Assembly: GCA_002450255.1 (NCBI GenBank)
Contig: DJYW01000093.1
Location: 21,702-44,581 of the forward strand
Length of the DNA stretch: 22,880 bases
Reading direction: 5' to 3'
Source of the DNA: Gammaproteobacteria bacterium UBA6968
GTDB lineage: Bacteria; Pseudomonadota; Gammaproteobacteria; Pseudomonadales; Azotimanducaceae
Shown here: in pieces, positions 15,405 through 22,880 of the stretch
How the letters are laid out: every line of letters starts with the position of its first letter
How positions within the stretch are numbered: position 1 is the first letter of the stretch
Translations under genes and position numbers: made by a program
The notes under the pieces: model-generated
The model's database searches: none
Told to the model about the DNA's origin: nothing
The model's input: the letters and a program-made list of their open reading frames with translations, nothing else

Positions 15405-15737
15405 ATGTCGAAAACACGCTACGTCACCGAAATGGGAATGGGCACAGATGTGCATGGCCGAGACGCTACCAAAGCAGCGTGTCGAGCAGTGTCCGACGCA
15501 ATACGCCACTCCAGCTTGAATTTCTTTAAAGCACTTGGAAAAACCCCTCACGATATGCACATCACGGTCTTAATCGGCGTACCTGAACCGAACAGCGTAG
15601 ATGCCGATAAGGTGGCTGCAGAATTACCGTATGGAACGGTTACGGTGACAGTTCAACAAGGAGGATTATCCGTGCCGTCCGAGTCCGGCGACGATGCTAT
15701 TACAATTGCGAACGCCGCAATTCTGGTTCATTTCTAA
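15405..15737 (+). CDS. Lin0512 family protein
   Basis: A 110-residue protein matching the Lin0512 family in length and pattern. The N-terminal EMGMGTDVHGRDATKAACRA (residues 9-28) resembles the family's characteristic GMG.D.HG.D.TKAA.RAV block. This is followed by SDAIRHSSLNFF, then a strand segment MHITVLIGVPEP and a C-terminal VTVQQGGLSVPSESGDDAITIANAAI. No signal peptide or membrane segment, so cytoplasmic. The family has no experimentally established role that I know of. The start is set by a strong AAGGAG. It is convergent with the PhyH gene with only 40 bases between the stops, and no terminator hairpin is visible there. Confidence 0.85.
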   Translation: MSKTRYVTEMGMGTDVHGRDATKAACRAVSDAIRHSSLNFFKALGKTPHDMHITVLIGVPEPNSVDADKVAAELPYGTVTVTVQQGGLSVPSESGDDAITIANAAILVHF

Positions 15738-15777
15738 CATTTATCTAAGTATTTTTCGGCGGTCCAAATCTAAGACG

Positions 15778-16710
15778 CTACGGCACTACTCGAGGGATGG
15801 GCTGAGAGGGTTGCGCATAAGGAAACTCGTCAGCAAAACCGCCCAAAGTCTTGAATAGCTCTGGATCATCACAATCCTCGGCTAATCGACGGTCAAACGA
15901 ATTCCGATACTCTTCTTGGGAAGTCACCATCAAATGCCGGTAGTAGTTGGCAATGGAGATTCGCATACCAGGAATTTTGCGCGGAAAGGCACCGTGCCAA
16001 GTCGCGCCATGGAATACGATTACGGATCCCTTTGGCGCCTCCACCGGTACAGCCCGTTGCACTGCCATCGGAAACTGCGGCCGACTCGCATAACGGTGGG
16101 AGCCAGGCACATAGGCAAACGCGCCGCCTTCAAAGGTGTAATCGGTTAAACACCAATTGGTGTTCGCGGTAAGTGCGGTCCGGCCCCAAGGCAATGGCAC
16201 TGCGGTTTGATCTGCATGCAAGCCCAACGATGGCCCATAGCCAAAATCGCCCTGCCATTTAACGAACGAATTATTGCTGGAAAAGCGCGTAGCTTTGGCA
16301 CCAATCATATGCCGCATCAATGCCACCGCTACTGGATTAATCGCAAGATCGCGGAACATCCGATGTTCGCTACATAACTGCTGAATTAGAAACTGAGTGA
16401 TTTTGGACTGATCCTCAGCCAAGCCAGAACGACGCTGAGAAGTTCCAAAGGAAACTTCGGCATGGGGGCCAAGGTCGAGGCTAAACTCACAACCGACAAG
16501 TTCCTCAGACTTTGCCAGTAAAAACTCGACCATATCGTCGAACGCGCTGAGCGGTACACCATGAACCTCCGGCGGCACCACACATAATCCGTCGACTTCG
16601 AGTTGCATGATGTATTGTTCTAGACCCAGTTCGACAATAGCCTGACTGCGCGTTGCGTGAGTCGTCGGCATGGTCTGAGGCGTGGTATTAGTCTGTGTTG
16701 GTTCTGCCAT
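15778..16710 (-). CDS. Phytanoyl-CoA dioxygenase (PhyH) family protein
   Basis: A 310-residue Fe(II)/2-oxoglutarate-dependent dioxygenase of the PhyH type, expected to hydroxylate a small or lipid-like organic molecule in the cytoplasm. The 2-His-1-carboxylate facial triad is visible: His165 and Asp167 in GLHADQTA and His239 in HGATWHGAF. Arg250 (PGMRISIANYY) is placed to bind 2-oxoglutarate. WCLTDYTFEGGAFAYVPGSH (residues 187-206) is the family's central block. The start ATG has GGAGGGG just upstream in a 16-base sequence identical to that of the MDR oxidoreductase gene. It is divergent from the DUF6644 pair with 193 bases between starts, so the three genes may share a control region. Substrate unknown. 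Confidence 0.9.
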   Translation of the reverse strand: MAEPTQTNTTPQTMPTTHATRSQAIVELGLEQYIMQLEVDGLCVVPPEVHGVPLSAFDDMVEFLLAKSEELVGCEFSLDLGPHAEVSFGTSQRRSGLAEDQSKITQFLIQQLCSEHRMFRDLAINPVAVALMRHMIGAKATRFSSNNSFVKWQGDFGYGPSLGLHADQTAVPLPWGRTALTANTNWCLTDYTFEGGAFAYVPGSHRYASRPQFPMAVQRAVPVEAPKGSVIVFHGATWHGAFPRKIPGMRISIANYYRHLMVTSQEEYRNSFDRRLAEDCDDPELFKTLGGFADEFPYAQPSQPIPRVVP

Positions 16711-16721
16711 GGGACCCCTCC
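16706..16721 (-). repeat. Start-codon repeat, copy 2
   Basis: Same 16 bases (GGAGGGGTCCCATGGC on the minus strand) as 10473-10488, here spanning the ribosome site and start of the PhyH gene. The sequences diverge immediately on either side. Confidence 0.75.
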
Positions 16722-16903
16722 AAAGTCATTCGCGGATACTACGGCCTAAATATTGGCATAAGATTCGCTGGCTGTCTCACGCATCGGGCCTTAGCCTGTT
16801 GCTTGGCAGACGGGTGCAAAACAGTGGGAATAGGGGATTCAGTGCCAAAACACACAAGCTTTCGGAACAAGTCGTGGGCCTTATTTGGACGGGTACCACT
16901 CTT

Positions 16904-17482
16904 ATGACGGAAACCCTGACACTCATCAGTGTTGCTCTATACGAGAGTACCTTGCGGCAAGGTGCCCTGTGGCTGCTTTACAATGTGCCCGGGCTACCGC
17001 CGATTTTACAAGGCATTCATATTCTCGCCATTGTGGTGCTAATAAGCGGCTTGGGTGTCGCGCACGCACATCAGGCCGGCTGGTCTATGGGCGGTATGGC
17101 AGCCCGAATCCTAGTGCAGCGGATCTGGCCGATGGCGCTGAGCGCGCTGGGTGTTTTAGCCGTCAGCGGAGCCCCTTTCATCCTTGCGCAGCCTGATCGC
17201 TATCTCTTCAACGTGATTAGCCAGTTCAAATTTTTTGCCTTAACCCTGGCTCTGACTGCAAGCACGATGTGTTTGCGCTATGGCGCTAGCCTAGCGCCTC
17301 CACCACAGACTCCAAATCCCTTGGCCCATCCTTTGCCGGAACCAACCTCAGCGCAGCGCCAATCACTCCACCGTGCTGCCGTCTATAGCAGGTTACTCGC
17401 CTTATTGTGCCTGTCGCTGTGGACGCTGGTTATATTTAGCGGGCGCTGGATCGCCTATGTGGATTACTTATTTTATGAATAG
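16904..17482 (+). CDS. DUF6644-type membrane protein, first of tandem pair
   Basis: A 192-residue protein with about four to five hydrophobic segments. It opens with an amphipathic stretch (LYESTLRQG), then GIHILAIVVLISGLGV (about residues 44-59). Other family-like pieces are WPMALSALGVLAVSGAPFIL, the FKFFALTLALT helix and a C-terminal LWTLVIFSGRWIAYVDY. This matches the DUF6644 layout of (I/L)H-(I/V)LA helix, GxLxF helix, K-containing helix and terminal GRW. The frame is open upstream to 16682, but that part is not family-like and overlaps the PhyH start. The ATG at 16904 gives the correct N-terminus, though its ribosome site is weak (GGACGGGT, about 8 bases away). No function is known for the family; the inner membrane is inferred. 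The paralogue follows 78 bases later. Confidence 0.75.
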   Translation: MTETLTLISVALYESTLRQGALWLLYNVPGLPPILQGIHILAIVVLISGLGVAHAHQAGWSMGGMAARILVQRIWPMALSALGVLAVSGAPFILAQPDRYLFNVISQFKFFALTLALTASTMCLRYGASLAPPPQTPNPLAHPLPEPTSAQRQSLHRAAVYSRLLALLCLSLWTLVIFSGRWIAYVDYLFYE

Positions 17483-17564
17483 CCCAACTAAAAACACTGG
17501 CAACACTTTGCCCGAACCGACGCTGCTGGGACGGCGGCTACCGGAAAAAATAGAGTCACCATGA
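17475..17564 (+). CDS. Candidate 29-residue coupling ORF between DUF6644 genes
   Basis: The ATG overlaps the last codons of the first DUF6644 gene (TATGAATAG) and the stop overlaps the start of the second (ATGA). It encodes MNSPTKNTGNTLPEPTLLGR and nine further residues ending in P. It fits neatly between both genes and could carry ribosomes from one to the other. No Shine-Dalgarno and no conserved motif are seen, so it may be chance. Confidence 0.25.
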   Translation: MNSPTKNTGNTLPEPTLLGRRLPEKIESP

Positions 17565-18142
17565 ACCAGCACGCTGACACCAACCTACTGCTCGACCTAC
17601 TAACCTGGCTCGGTGAGACTGACCTCTCTTTTTACCTCGGCGCAACCATATGGTTTCCAATCCTGGAATCCCTCCACGTTCTCGCCATGGTTGTATTGCT
17701 GGCTATTTTGTTGCGTCTGGACCTCTACCTGCTGAACCCTGGCGACAACGCTGTCAGACAAGCGAAAGAACAATTGATCGGTCGATCAAGCGATATCACG
17801 AGCAATCAAGCGAGCGATCAAACAAATGTAGTGCAAGATGCGCTATCTGAAATCAAGGCACTTACTACACCAATCTGGATCGCTTTTGCTGCCGCGGCCG
17901 GCACCGGCTTAGGCCTTTTTATCTCGAGACCCGTCCACTATGCGGACAATCCGGCTTTCCAGATAAAACTTGCGTTATTGATCGCGTGCGGTATCAACGT
18001 TGCCGTTTTACATCGCTATGTACTGGCCGGTTGGAAGCCTCAAGAAGCACTACCGGCGCATACCCACACCGCAGCTATAGTGTCTATTTTACTGTGGATC
18101 AGTGTGGTGCTGGCAGGTCGATGGGTAGGCCACCTAAACTGA
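17561..18142 (+). CDS. DUF6644-type membrane protein, second of tandem pair
   Basis: A 193-residue protein and a clearer DUF6644 member than its upstream neighbour. It has FPILESLHVLAMVVLLAILLRLDLYLLN (about residues 29-56, quoted in parts: ESLHVLAMVVLL and LRLDLYLL), a hydrophilic Gln/Ser-rich loop about residues 60-90, and TPIWIAFAAAAGTGLGLFIS. These are followed by YADNPAFQIKLALLIACGIN and a terminal LLWISVVLAGRWVGHLN. Four membrane segments are likely. The loop is longer than I expect for the family. The ATG has GAG about 8 bases upstream. It is in tandem with its paralogue and together they face the PhyH gene. Function unknown; family members sit in operons of secreted and redox genes in Proteobacteria. 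Confidence 0.82.
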   Translation: MNQHADTNLLLDLLTWLGETDLSFYLGATIWFPILESLHVLAMVVLLAILLRLDLYLLNPGDNAVRQAKEQLIGRSSDITSNQASDQTNVVQDALSEIKALTTPIWIAFAAAAGTGLGLFISRPVHYADNPAFQIKLALLIACGINVAVLHRYVLAGWKPQEALPAHTHTAAIVSILLWISVVLAGRWVGHLN

Positions 18143-18220
18143 TCTGTTAGTATCTTCGATTCTATCAAATGACCAGAAAGCAACGCCGCGAGTTGAACTT
18201 ACAGAAAGCGAACTGGCCTG

Positions 18221-18238
18221 AATTAGGGAGGCCTAATT
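18221..18238. repeat. Inverted repeat between convergent genes
   Basis: AATTAGG (18221-18227) and CCTAATT (18232-18238) form a perfect 7-bp stem with a 4-base GAGG loop. It sits in the 179-base gap between the convergent DUF6644 and DUF5916 genes, about 80 bases from each stop. It could be a weak bidirectional terminator, but no long T tract adjoins it on either strand. Confidence 0.4.
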
Positions 18239-18321
18239 TAAAGAAATCTGATTTGAACGGGGCTAATAGAGCGAACCCACATTACACATTTGGGCATCGA
18301 AATCGGCGTAATAAGGGGGCC

Positions 18322-20493
18322 TCAAAGAATGTCGAGTATCCGCGAATACTTAATCGCTATCTCACGGCTCTTCTCGATAGCGCCAATCATCATGTCGTCA
18401 TCAACTTCGTTATAGACAATATAGAGACCGGAATTCGCGGTTTGAAGCCAGGAGAATCGAAGATTTAAACCGACCAAGTCGGAGCGATCATCATATTGAA
18501 CCAAAGCCTGGAGTAACACTTTGGGGGTAAACGAGTAAGACAACCGCATGCGTCCAACGTTCACCTTAAAGTCGCCTCGCGTCACCGGCAGACGAATATC
18601 ATTGTGATCCCAGCTCACGCTGGCAGTGAGCGAGTCGCCAAATCGATAGTCCAATCCGGTTTCGATGGCATGACGATCACCGCCATAGAAACCGCCACGC
18701 TTGGACTCAACGGAAATACTCAAAGGCTTGCGCTTATCTGTTTTGAGAACCAGCTGGGTTTCTTTGTGGTCATACTCGCCTACAGGCACGAAGGTGCCAG
18801 AGTTAATTTCAAAAGGCGTCAGCACTTGCTCATGGGTCAAATTAAACCCGGTATGAATCTCTAAGCCGCTCGTCCATTCCCAATGATTGTCTATATGAGT
18901 GAACCCCGATTCGTATACCCCATCAGCGGTCACATAGCGTCGATGGTAAGCATGCGGCCGCAATTCGAATAAACCCCACAAATCCTCCGGTCGCTGACGG
19001 TTAAAAATCATCATCGAAAATTTTTCGTAGTCGCGTCGCCGTAAGAATCCGACCTCCGGATTGAAGTCCTCACCGACCTTGCTGTAGCTCACTGAATTGT
19101 TCCAACTTTGCGAACTGTAGCTGCCACTGAGTTGGAAGGCTGCATCATCGCCGCGCAACTCCGGCGTGTCTGTTTTCGCGTAGTAACCGGATACCGTCGC
19201 GTTGTCGCCAATGCCCCAACGACCGTCGAGAGCGTAGGCACGGTTTTCATAATCCGCTCCGTCGCGGCTAACGTAGATGCCACCAATCGACGAGCGATTG
19301 GCAAGTTCCTGGCTGACCCGAGCGACACTGTAATTGTTGCCTAAGATGTCGCCTTCGACTTCGCCGGTACGCATTCGTAACAAGCCAAGATTTGTTGCAC
19401 TGCCCACTTTACCGGAAAGACGCAAACCGCCGTCGATAGGCTGAGCGACTCCGCCGGTGCCCAGACCAATTCGGCGACTAAAAAACAGTTCTACTTCACG
19501 GGGGCTGCCGACTGAAAAGAGACCAGCGTTTTCCAGAAAAAATGGCCTCTTCTCCGGCAGAAAAATGCTGTAACGGTCTAGATTGACCTGAATCTCGTCG
19601 ACTTCGACCTGCGCAAAGTCGGTGTTGTAGGTCACGTCTAACGTTAAGCTCGGGGTCACGGAATATTTAGCGTCGACACCTATTTCATTGTTCTGACGGG
19701 TTTGCTTGTCCGCAGAGCCGCCCTGTCCAACCTGACCCAAAATATAAGGCGCAATTTTGAAGTTGCGCTGTTTGGGAACAGCTACTCCGGTCAAGGTACC
19801 CGCTTCGGAAACCCGGTTTAAATTATGCTGTCGCGGTAACGGCGCCCAATAAACGGTCTCGTCTTTACGAGCGATATTACGTTGAAAATTTATGCCCCAA
19901 TCCTGCAGGTCGCCGCCCGCATAACGCAGGGACTTAAAGGGTATAGCCATTTCCGCGCTCCAGCCGCGCTCATGTACGCTGCCTTTAACCTGCCAGGAAA
20001 CATCCCAATTTAAATTGAAACCACCGCCACCGGAACCGAAACGCTTGCTCCCTTCTTTAATGACCTGAGCGTCGTATTCTAGGCCGCCAGGGGTTGTTCC
20101 AAAGATCACACCGTTCTGACGATCTTGAAAGGCATCAATGATGACAAGAAAGCTATCCACTTCGCCTAAATCCGCATCGCGGCGCGCATCGGAAATGATG
20201 AGTTTGTCGGGTTCGTCGTCAAGACAGATGACGCCGATATAAAGGGTATCTTCGGTGACACCGATGTAGACCTGAGTCACCTCAGTTGCAGCGGCCCCAG
20301 CCGTTGGTCTTACTTGCGTAAAGCCGCTGGCGGGTTTGACCTCGGTCCAGGCAGGGTCACCTGTAATACCCCCATCCAAAATGGGTTTAGTTGCGAGTGA
20401 GTAAGCGCTAACAATTGGCTTTGAATCAGCCGCCGCTAGGGCGGACGCTGTCAGCAGTAAAACGGCAATAACGCCCAAACATTTACCAAACAA
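18322..20493 (-). CDS. DUF5916 protein with CBM9-like N-terminal domain, outer membrane
   Basis: A 723-residue exported protein. The signal peptide is FGKCLGVIAVLLLTASALAA. Residues about 30-220 form a CBM9-like beta-sandwich (PILDGGITGDPAWTEVKP, VYIGVTEDTLYIGV, DSFLVIIDAFQDRQNG, WSAEMAIPFKSLRY, WGINFQRNI). From about residue 260 to the end is the DUF5916 domain, beta-rich with alternating aromatic residues, probably an outer-membrane barrel. It carries the family signature LPEKRPFFLENAGLF and FFSRRIG. The frame reaches a TTG at 20529 with no ribosome site. A TTG at 20493 has GGGAG 7 bases upstream and starts exactly at the signal peptide, so it is preferred. Ligand and role are not established for the family. 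It is downstream of CYP153 on the same strand (about 170 bases), possibly co-transcribed. Confidence 0.88.
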   Translation of the reverse strand: MFGKCLGVIAVLLLTASALAAADSKPIVSAYSLATKPILDGGITGDPAWTEVKPASGFTQVRPTAGAAATEVTQVYIGVTEDTLYIGVICLDDEPDKLIISDARRDADLGEVDSFLVIIDAFQDRQNGVIFGTTPGGLEYDAQVIKEGSKRFGSGGGGFNLNWDVSWQVKGSVHERGWSAEMAIPFKSLRYAGGDLQDWGINFQRNIARKDETVYWAPLPRQHNLNRVSEAGTLTGVAVPKQRNFKIAPYILGQVGQGGSADKQTRQNNEIGVDAKYSVTPSLTLDVTYNTDFAQVEVDEIQVNLDRYSIFLPEKRPFFLENAGLFSVGSPREVELFFSRRIGLGTGGVAQPIDGGLRLSGKVGSATNLGLLRMRTGEVEGDILGNNYSVARVSQELANRSSIGGIYVSRDGADYENRAYALDGRWGIGDNATVSGYYAKTDTPELRGDDAAFQLSGSYSSQSWNNSVSYSKVGEDFNPEVGFLRRRDYEKFSMMIFNRQRPEDLWGLFELRPHAYHRRYVTADGVYESGFTHIDNHWEWTSGLEIHTGFNLTHEQVLTPFEINSGTFVPVGEYDHKETQLVLKTDKRKPLSISVESKRGGFYGGDRHAIETGLDYRFGDSLTASVSWDHNDIRLPVTRGDFKVNVGRMRLSYSFTPKVLLQALVQYDDRSDLVGLNLRFSWLQTANSGLYIVYNEVDDDMMIGAIEKSREIAIKYSRILDIL

Positions 20494-20665
20494 TGAAGTA
20501 CTCCCAGTACTACTAAGCGAGCACGTCAAAGTGCTACGGGACGCTGTTGATTACAATCGGCGTCTATCGACCACCTCGCGGCCTTTAGACTGGCGCGCAA
20601 GCTTAACATTGAGGCAGAACGCGGTGCACCGTCCAAATGACAGAACACCGCTCAGGAAGGCTTGA

Positions 20666-21994
20666 TTAAAGCTTGTGCAGAACGACAGGTAGCTCGGTGT
20701 ACCCTTTCACGAAAGACGAGAAGGTACGCTCTACAGGTCCGACAACCTCGACCTTATGGAAGCGCTTCATAATCTCTTCCCACAAGACGCGCAGCTGAAG
20801 TTCCGCGAGCCGGTTACCCATACAACGATGGATTCCGAAGCCGAATGACAAATGATTCCGCGCGTTGTGTCGGTCGATAATTAACTTGTTCGCGTTTTCA
20901 AAGACCGACTCGTCGCGATTTCCCGAGAGATACCACATAAGAAGCTGATCGCCGGCTTTGATCTCTTTATCGCGAATGGTGACGTCTTTGTTGGCTGTGC
21001 GCCGCATATACGCCAGCGGTGTTTGCCAACGAATGATCTCAGCTACCATATTCGGAATGAGCTCCTGATTATTACGCAGCTTGTCGTATTCATCCGGGAA
21101 TTGGTTTAACGCCAGAACACCGCCGCTCATTGAGTTGCGCGTAGTGTCATTGCCGCCAACAATCAGCAGGATTAGGTTGCCAAGAAATTCGAGCGGCTCC
21201 ATGTCTTTTGTTTCTTCACCATGGGCCAGCATAGAGACGAAGTCCCCAGTCGGATTTTCTTTTCGCTCCTTCCAGATTTCGGTGAAGTAGGCCAGACATT
21301 CAACCAATTCTTCGCGACGCTGCTGTTCGGTTTCGATGATGCCGCCACCTGGCACAGCGGTGGCAACATCCGACCAGCGCGTCAACTTGTGCCGCTCTTC
21401 GTATGGAAAGTCGAAAAGCGTTGCGAGCATACGCGTGGTCAACTCAACGGAAACCTTCTCGACCCAGTTAAATTCTTCGCCAATTGGCAGGTCATCAAGC
21501 ACGCTCGCAGTACGCTCACGGATCAGTGCTTCCATACCCGCCAGATTACGCGGCGACACCACTGGTGATACCGTCTTGCGCTGCACATCATGCTTAGGCG
21601 GATCCATAGCAATGAACAGCGAAATGTTAAGCGCTCCATCCGGTAGCGGCTGTCCAACCGGGAAACCCAGGGTAATCCCGTGGGCGCTAGAAAAGTTTTC
21701 ATGATCAATGTCGACGGCTTTGATGTCGTCGTATCGCGTTAGCGACCAGTAGCGTCCGGCCACCTCACTTTCATTAAAGTGAACGGGGCTTTCTGCGCGA
21801 AGGCGCTCGAAATATTCCCACTGTCGATCTTCCTGAAACAGCCGATTCCACGCTGGGTTGATGGTTTCCAACGGAACGTCTGCTGCCTTAGGAATTTCGC
21901 CCTTGCGAGAGTCCTGCTCGGAGCCAGGCCGGACAAAGGTTGCCGTCTCAGGATTCGTTTCGCTCTTTTGATTTTCTAAAGTTGTTTCCGCCAT
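20666..21994 (-). CDS. Cytochrome P450, CYP153-type (alkane/fatty acid terminal hydroxylase)
   Basis: A 442-residue soluble bacterial P450. Heme-binding FGFGIHRCMGNRLAE with Cys391 as iron ligand; I-helix GGNDTTRNSM for oxygen activation; K-helix ExxR in AEIIRWQTP. The stretches VSVELTTRMLATLFDFPYEE, FLGNLILLIVGGNDTT, PLAYMRRTA and HLSFGFGIHRCMGNRLAE are, from memory, near identical to CYP153A alkane hydroxylases of Marinobacter, Alcanivorax and relatives. Those hydroxylate the terminal carbon of medium-chain n-alkanes. Of three nearby starts (TTG 22006, ATG 22000, ATG 21994) the last has GAG with 7-base spacing. CYP153 needs a ferredoxin and ferredoxin reductase, which are often adjacent; none is in this window. 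The upstream gene is a TonB receptor 100 bases away. CYP153 membership is strong; exact substrate is inference. Confidence 0.93.
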   Translation of the reverse strand: MAETTLENQKSETNPETATFVRPGSEQDSRKGEIPKAADVPLETINPAWNRLFQEDRQWEYFERLRAESPVHFNESEVAGRYWSLTRYDDIKAVDIDHENFSSAHGITLGFPVGQPLPDGALNISLFIAMDPPKHDVQRKTVSPVVSPRNLAGMEALIRERTASVLDDLPIGEEFNWVEKVSVELTTRMLATLFDFPYEERHKLTRWSDVATAVPGGGIIETEQQRREELVECLAYFTEIWKERKENPTGDFVSMLAHGEETKDMEPLEFLGNLILLIVGGNDTTRNSMSGGVLALNQFPDEYDKLRNNQELIPNMVAEIIRWQTPLAYMRRTANKDVTIRDKEIKAGDQLLMWYLSGNRDESVFENANKLIIDRHNARNHLSFGFGIHRCMGNRLAELQLRVLWEEIMKRFHKVEVVGPVERTFSSFVKGYTELPVVLHKL

Positions 21995-22094
21995 GCTCAT
22001 TCTCAATCTGATTCGATTCGTAGCATACTTCTAGTCAAGAAAAGCGCTTAAGTAAAGCCTTTTAGCCCGTTGCCGCGAGAAAAGCCGATCGCAA

Positions 22095-22880
22095 TCAAAT
22101 CTGTAGTGAAAAACCGATAGAGGCTGTACGCCGTTTATTAGGGCGTGCGCCATCAGGGGTTCGAGAGATGATCACCTGACGATCAAATACATTCTCAAGT
22201 TTGAAAAATAACTCAGTTTTGGGCCGCCACTGATAACGCCCAACATAATCGGCACTGATTAGAGATTCCGTCGCCTTAAATCCATCGCCACTGCGATTGC
22301 AACCTACGGCTATACACATTTCATCGATGTATTTGACTACGACACCATGGCGCCAAGTATCCCCATATTGCAAAGCGGCGCGCAGACTGAATACATTTTC
22401 CGGGACCGCAGCCAGATAGTCGCCCCGATTAAATCCTGAGGTCGGGTTATTCTTGCTGATACGCGCTTTAGTGCGTGTGTAAGAGGCATCTACAGGAATG
22501 CTAACTTTGTCACTCGTTCTAAACACGTGGCCGACCTGCAGTTCCAAACCTTCAATAACCGCCGCTCCTGTCGTAAAAGACCCAGAAGTTTCGCCATTGC
22601 TACAAGGACTTGCGTTCGAGCAATTTTCAGATTTATTTTCGAAGTCGCTATAGAACCAAATTGCTTCAGCGAAATAACCATTGCTGTAACGCAGCCCTGT
22701 TTCATAATTAATGCTGGTTTCTGGTTTTTCTGCTTTTTTTGCACCGCCGCCTAGGGGAGAAAAACCACGGTGCGCGCTGCCAATTAAAGTCAAAGAATCG
22801 CTCAGCTGGTAACCGAAAGATAAGCCTGGTAGCCAAACGTTTGTGGCATTGTTGCGTTCGCTCGCCAGTTGGTCGCGGTC
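22095..22880 (-). CDS. TonB-dependent receptor, C-terminal part (cut by right edge)
   Basis: The frame is open to the right edge, so only the last 261 residues are seen; the TTG at 22793 is internal. It is the barrel end of an outer-membrane TonB-dependent receptor. Visible parts are LPGLSFGYQLSDSLTLIGSAHRGFSP (quoted in part: GSAHRGFSP), the ETSINYETGLRYSNG strand, FYSDFENKSENCSN with a Cys-containing extracellular loop, GLELQVGH, VPENVFSLRAALQYG, ISADYVGRYQW, LFFKLENVFDRQVI and the terminal aromatic-type ending TASIGFSLQI. The pattern is closest to FecA-like siderophore/citrate receptors, but substrate cannot be inferred from the C-terminus. The CYP153 gene follows 100 bases downstream on the same strand, so uptake of a hydrophobic substrate is a possible alternative to iron. 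Confidence 0.88.
   Translation of the reverse strand, partial: DRDQLASERNNATNVWLPGLSFGYQLSDSLTLIGSAHRGFSPLGGGAKKAEKPETSINYETGLRYSNGYFAEAIWFYSDFENKSENCSNASPCSNGETSGSFTTGAAVIEGLELQVGHVFRTSDKVSIPVDASYTRTKARISKNNPTSGFNRGDYLAAVPENVFSLRAALQYGDTWRHGVVVKYIDEMCIAVGCNRSGDGFKATESLISADYVGRYQWRPKTELFFKLENVFDRQVIISRTPDGARPNKRRTASIGFSLQI

Noticed and set aside
18169..18468. 99-codon plus-strand ORF with pentapeptide-like start (NLKKSDLNGANRAN)
   Set aside because: No Shine-Dalgarno, the repeat pattern does not persist, and its second half lies antisense to the 3' end of the DUF5916 gene.

Overview
The window looks like chromosomal DNA of a Gram-negative, probably marine, aerobic gammaproteobacterium. The evidence is a TonB-dependent receptor, an outer-membrane-type DUF5916 protein, a periplasmic PQQ dehydrogenase, a lipoprotein esterase, a CYP153-type alkane hydroxylase, and moderate GC with E. 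coli-like Shine-Dalgarno sites. The lineage is inferred from gene content only; no rRNA or tRNA is present.

Layout. The left edge (2-1705, +) is the C-terminal part of a NorD-like von Willebrand factor A protein. Then come a small two-helix membrane protein and a Bax-inhibitor-1/YccA-family membrane protein (both -), with a strong hairpin terminator between them. A plus-strand block follows: a PlsC-like acyltransferase, a secreted glucose/quinate-type PQQ dehydrogenase and a DUF3300 secreted protein. Next are a sodium:solute symporter and a CurA/PTGR-like NADPH oxidoreductase (both -), divergent from a lipoprotein carboxylesterase (+). A homocysteine S-methyltransferase-family gene (-) comes next.

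The stretch upstream of that gene (about 13.7-14.9 kb) looks intergenic but is a badly decayed DUF3604 gene on the minus strand. At least seven blocks of the family can be read in order, spread over different frames, with stop codons and deletions. The first annotatable codons of the methyltransferase ORF are actually the tail of this relic. About 0.5 kb of gene-poor sequence follows, ending in a run of 14-16 bp A-rich repeats and a duplicated Shine-Dalgarno just before a Lin0512-family gene.

The right third holds a PhyH-type Fe(II)/2-oxoglutarate dioxygenase (-) divergent from a tandem pair of DUF6644-type membrane proteins (+). A co-directional minus-strand series ends the window: a TonB-dependent receptor (cut by the edge), CYP153 cytochrome P450, and DUF5916.

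The common theme is periplasmic and outer-membrane oxidation, uptake and hydrolysis of organic substrates: PQQ dehydrogenase, P450, PhyH, MDR reductase, esterase, symporter and TonB receptor. No mobile-element genes, CRISPR arrays or RNA genes were found. The most notable items are the DUF3604 relic and its in-frame leakage into the neighbouring ORF, the DUF6644 pair with a possible coupling mini-ORF facing PhyH, and the unexplained repeat-bearing leader of the Lin0512 gene.
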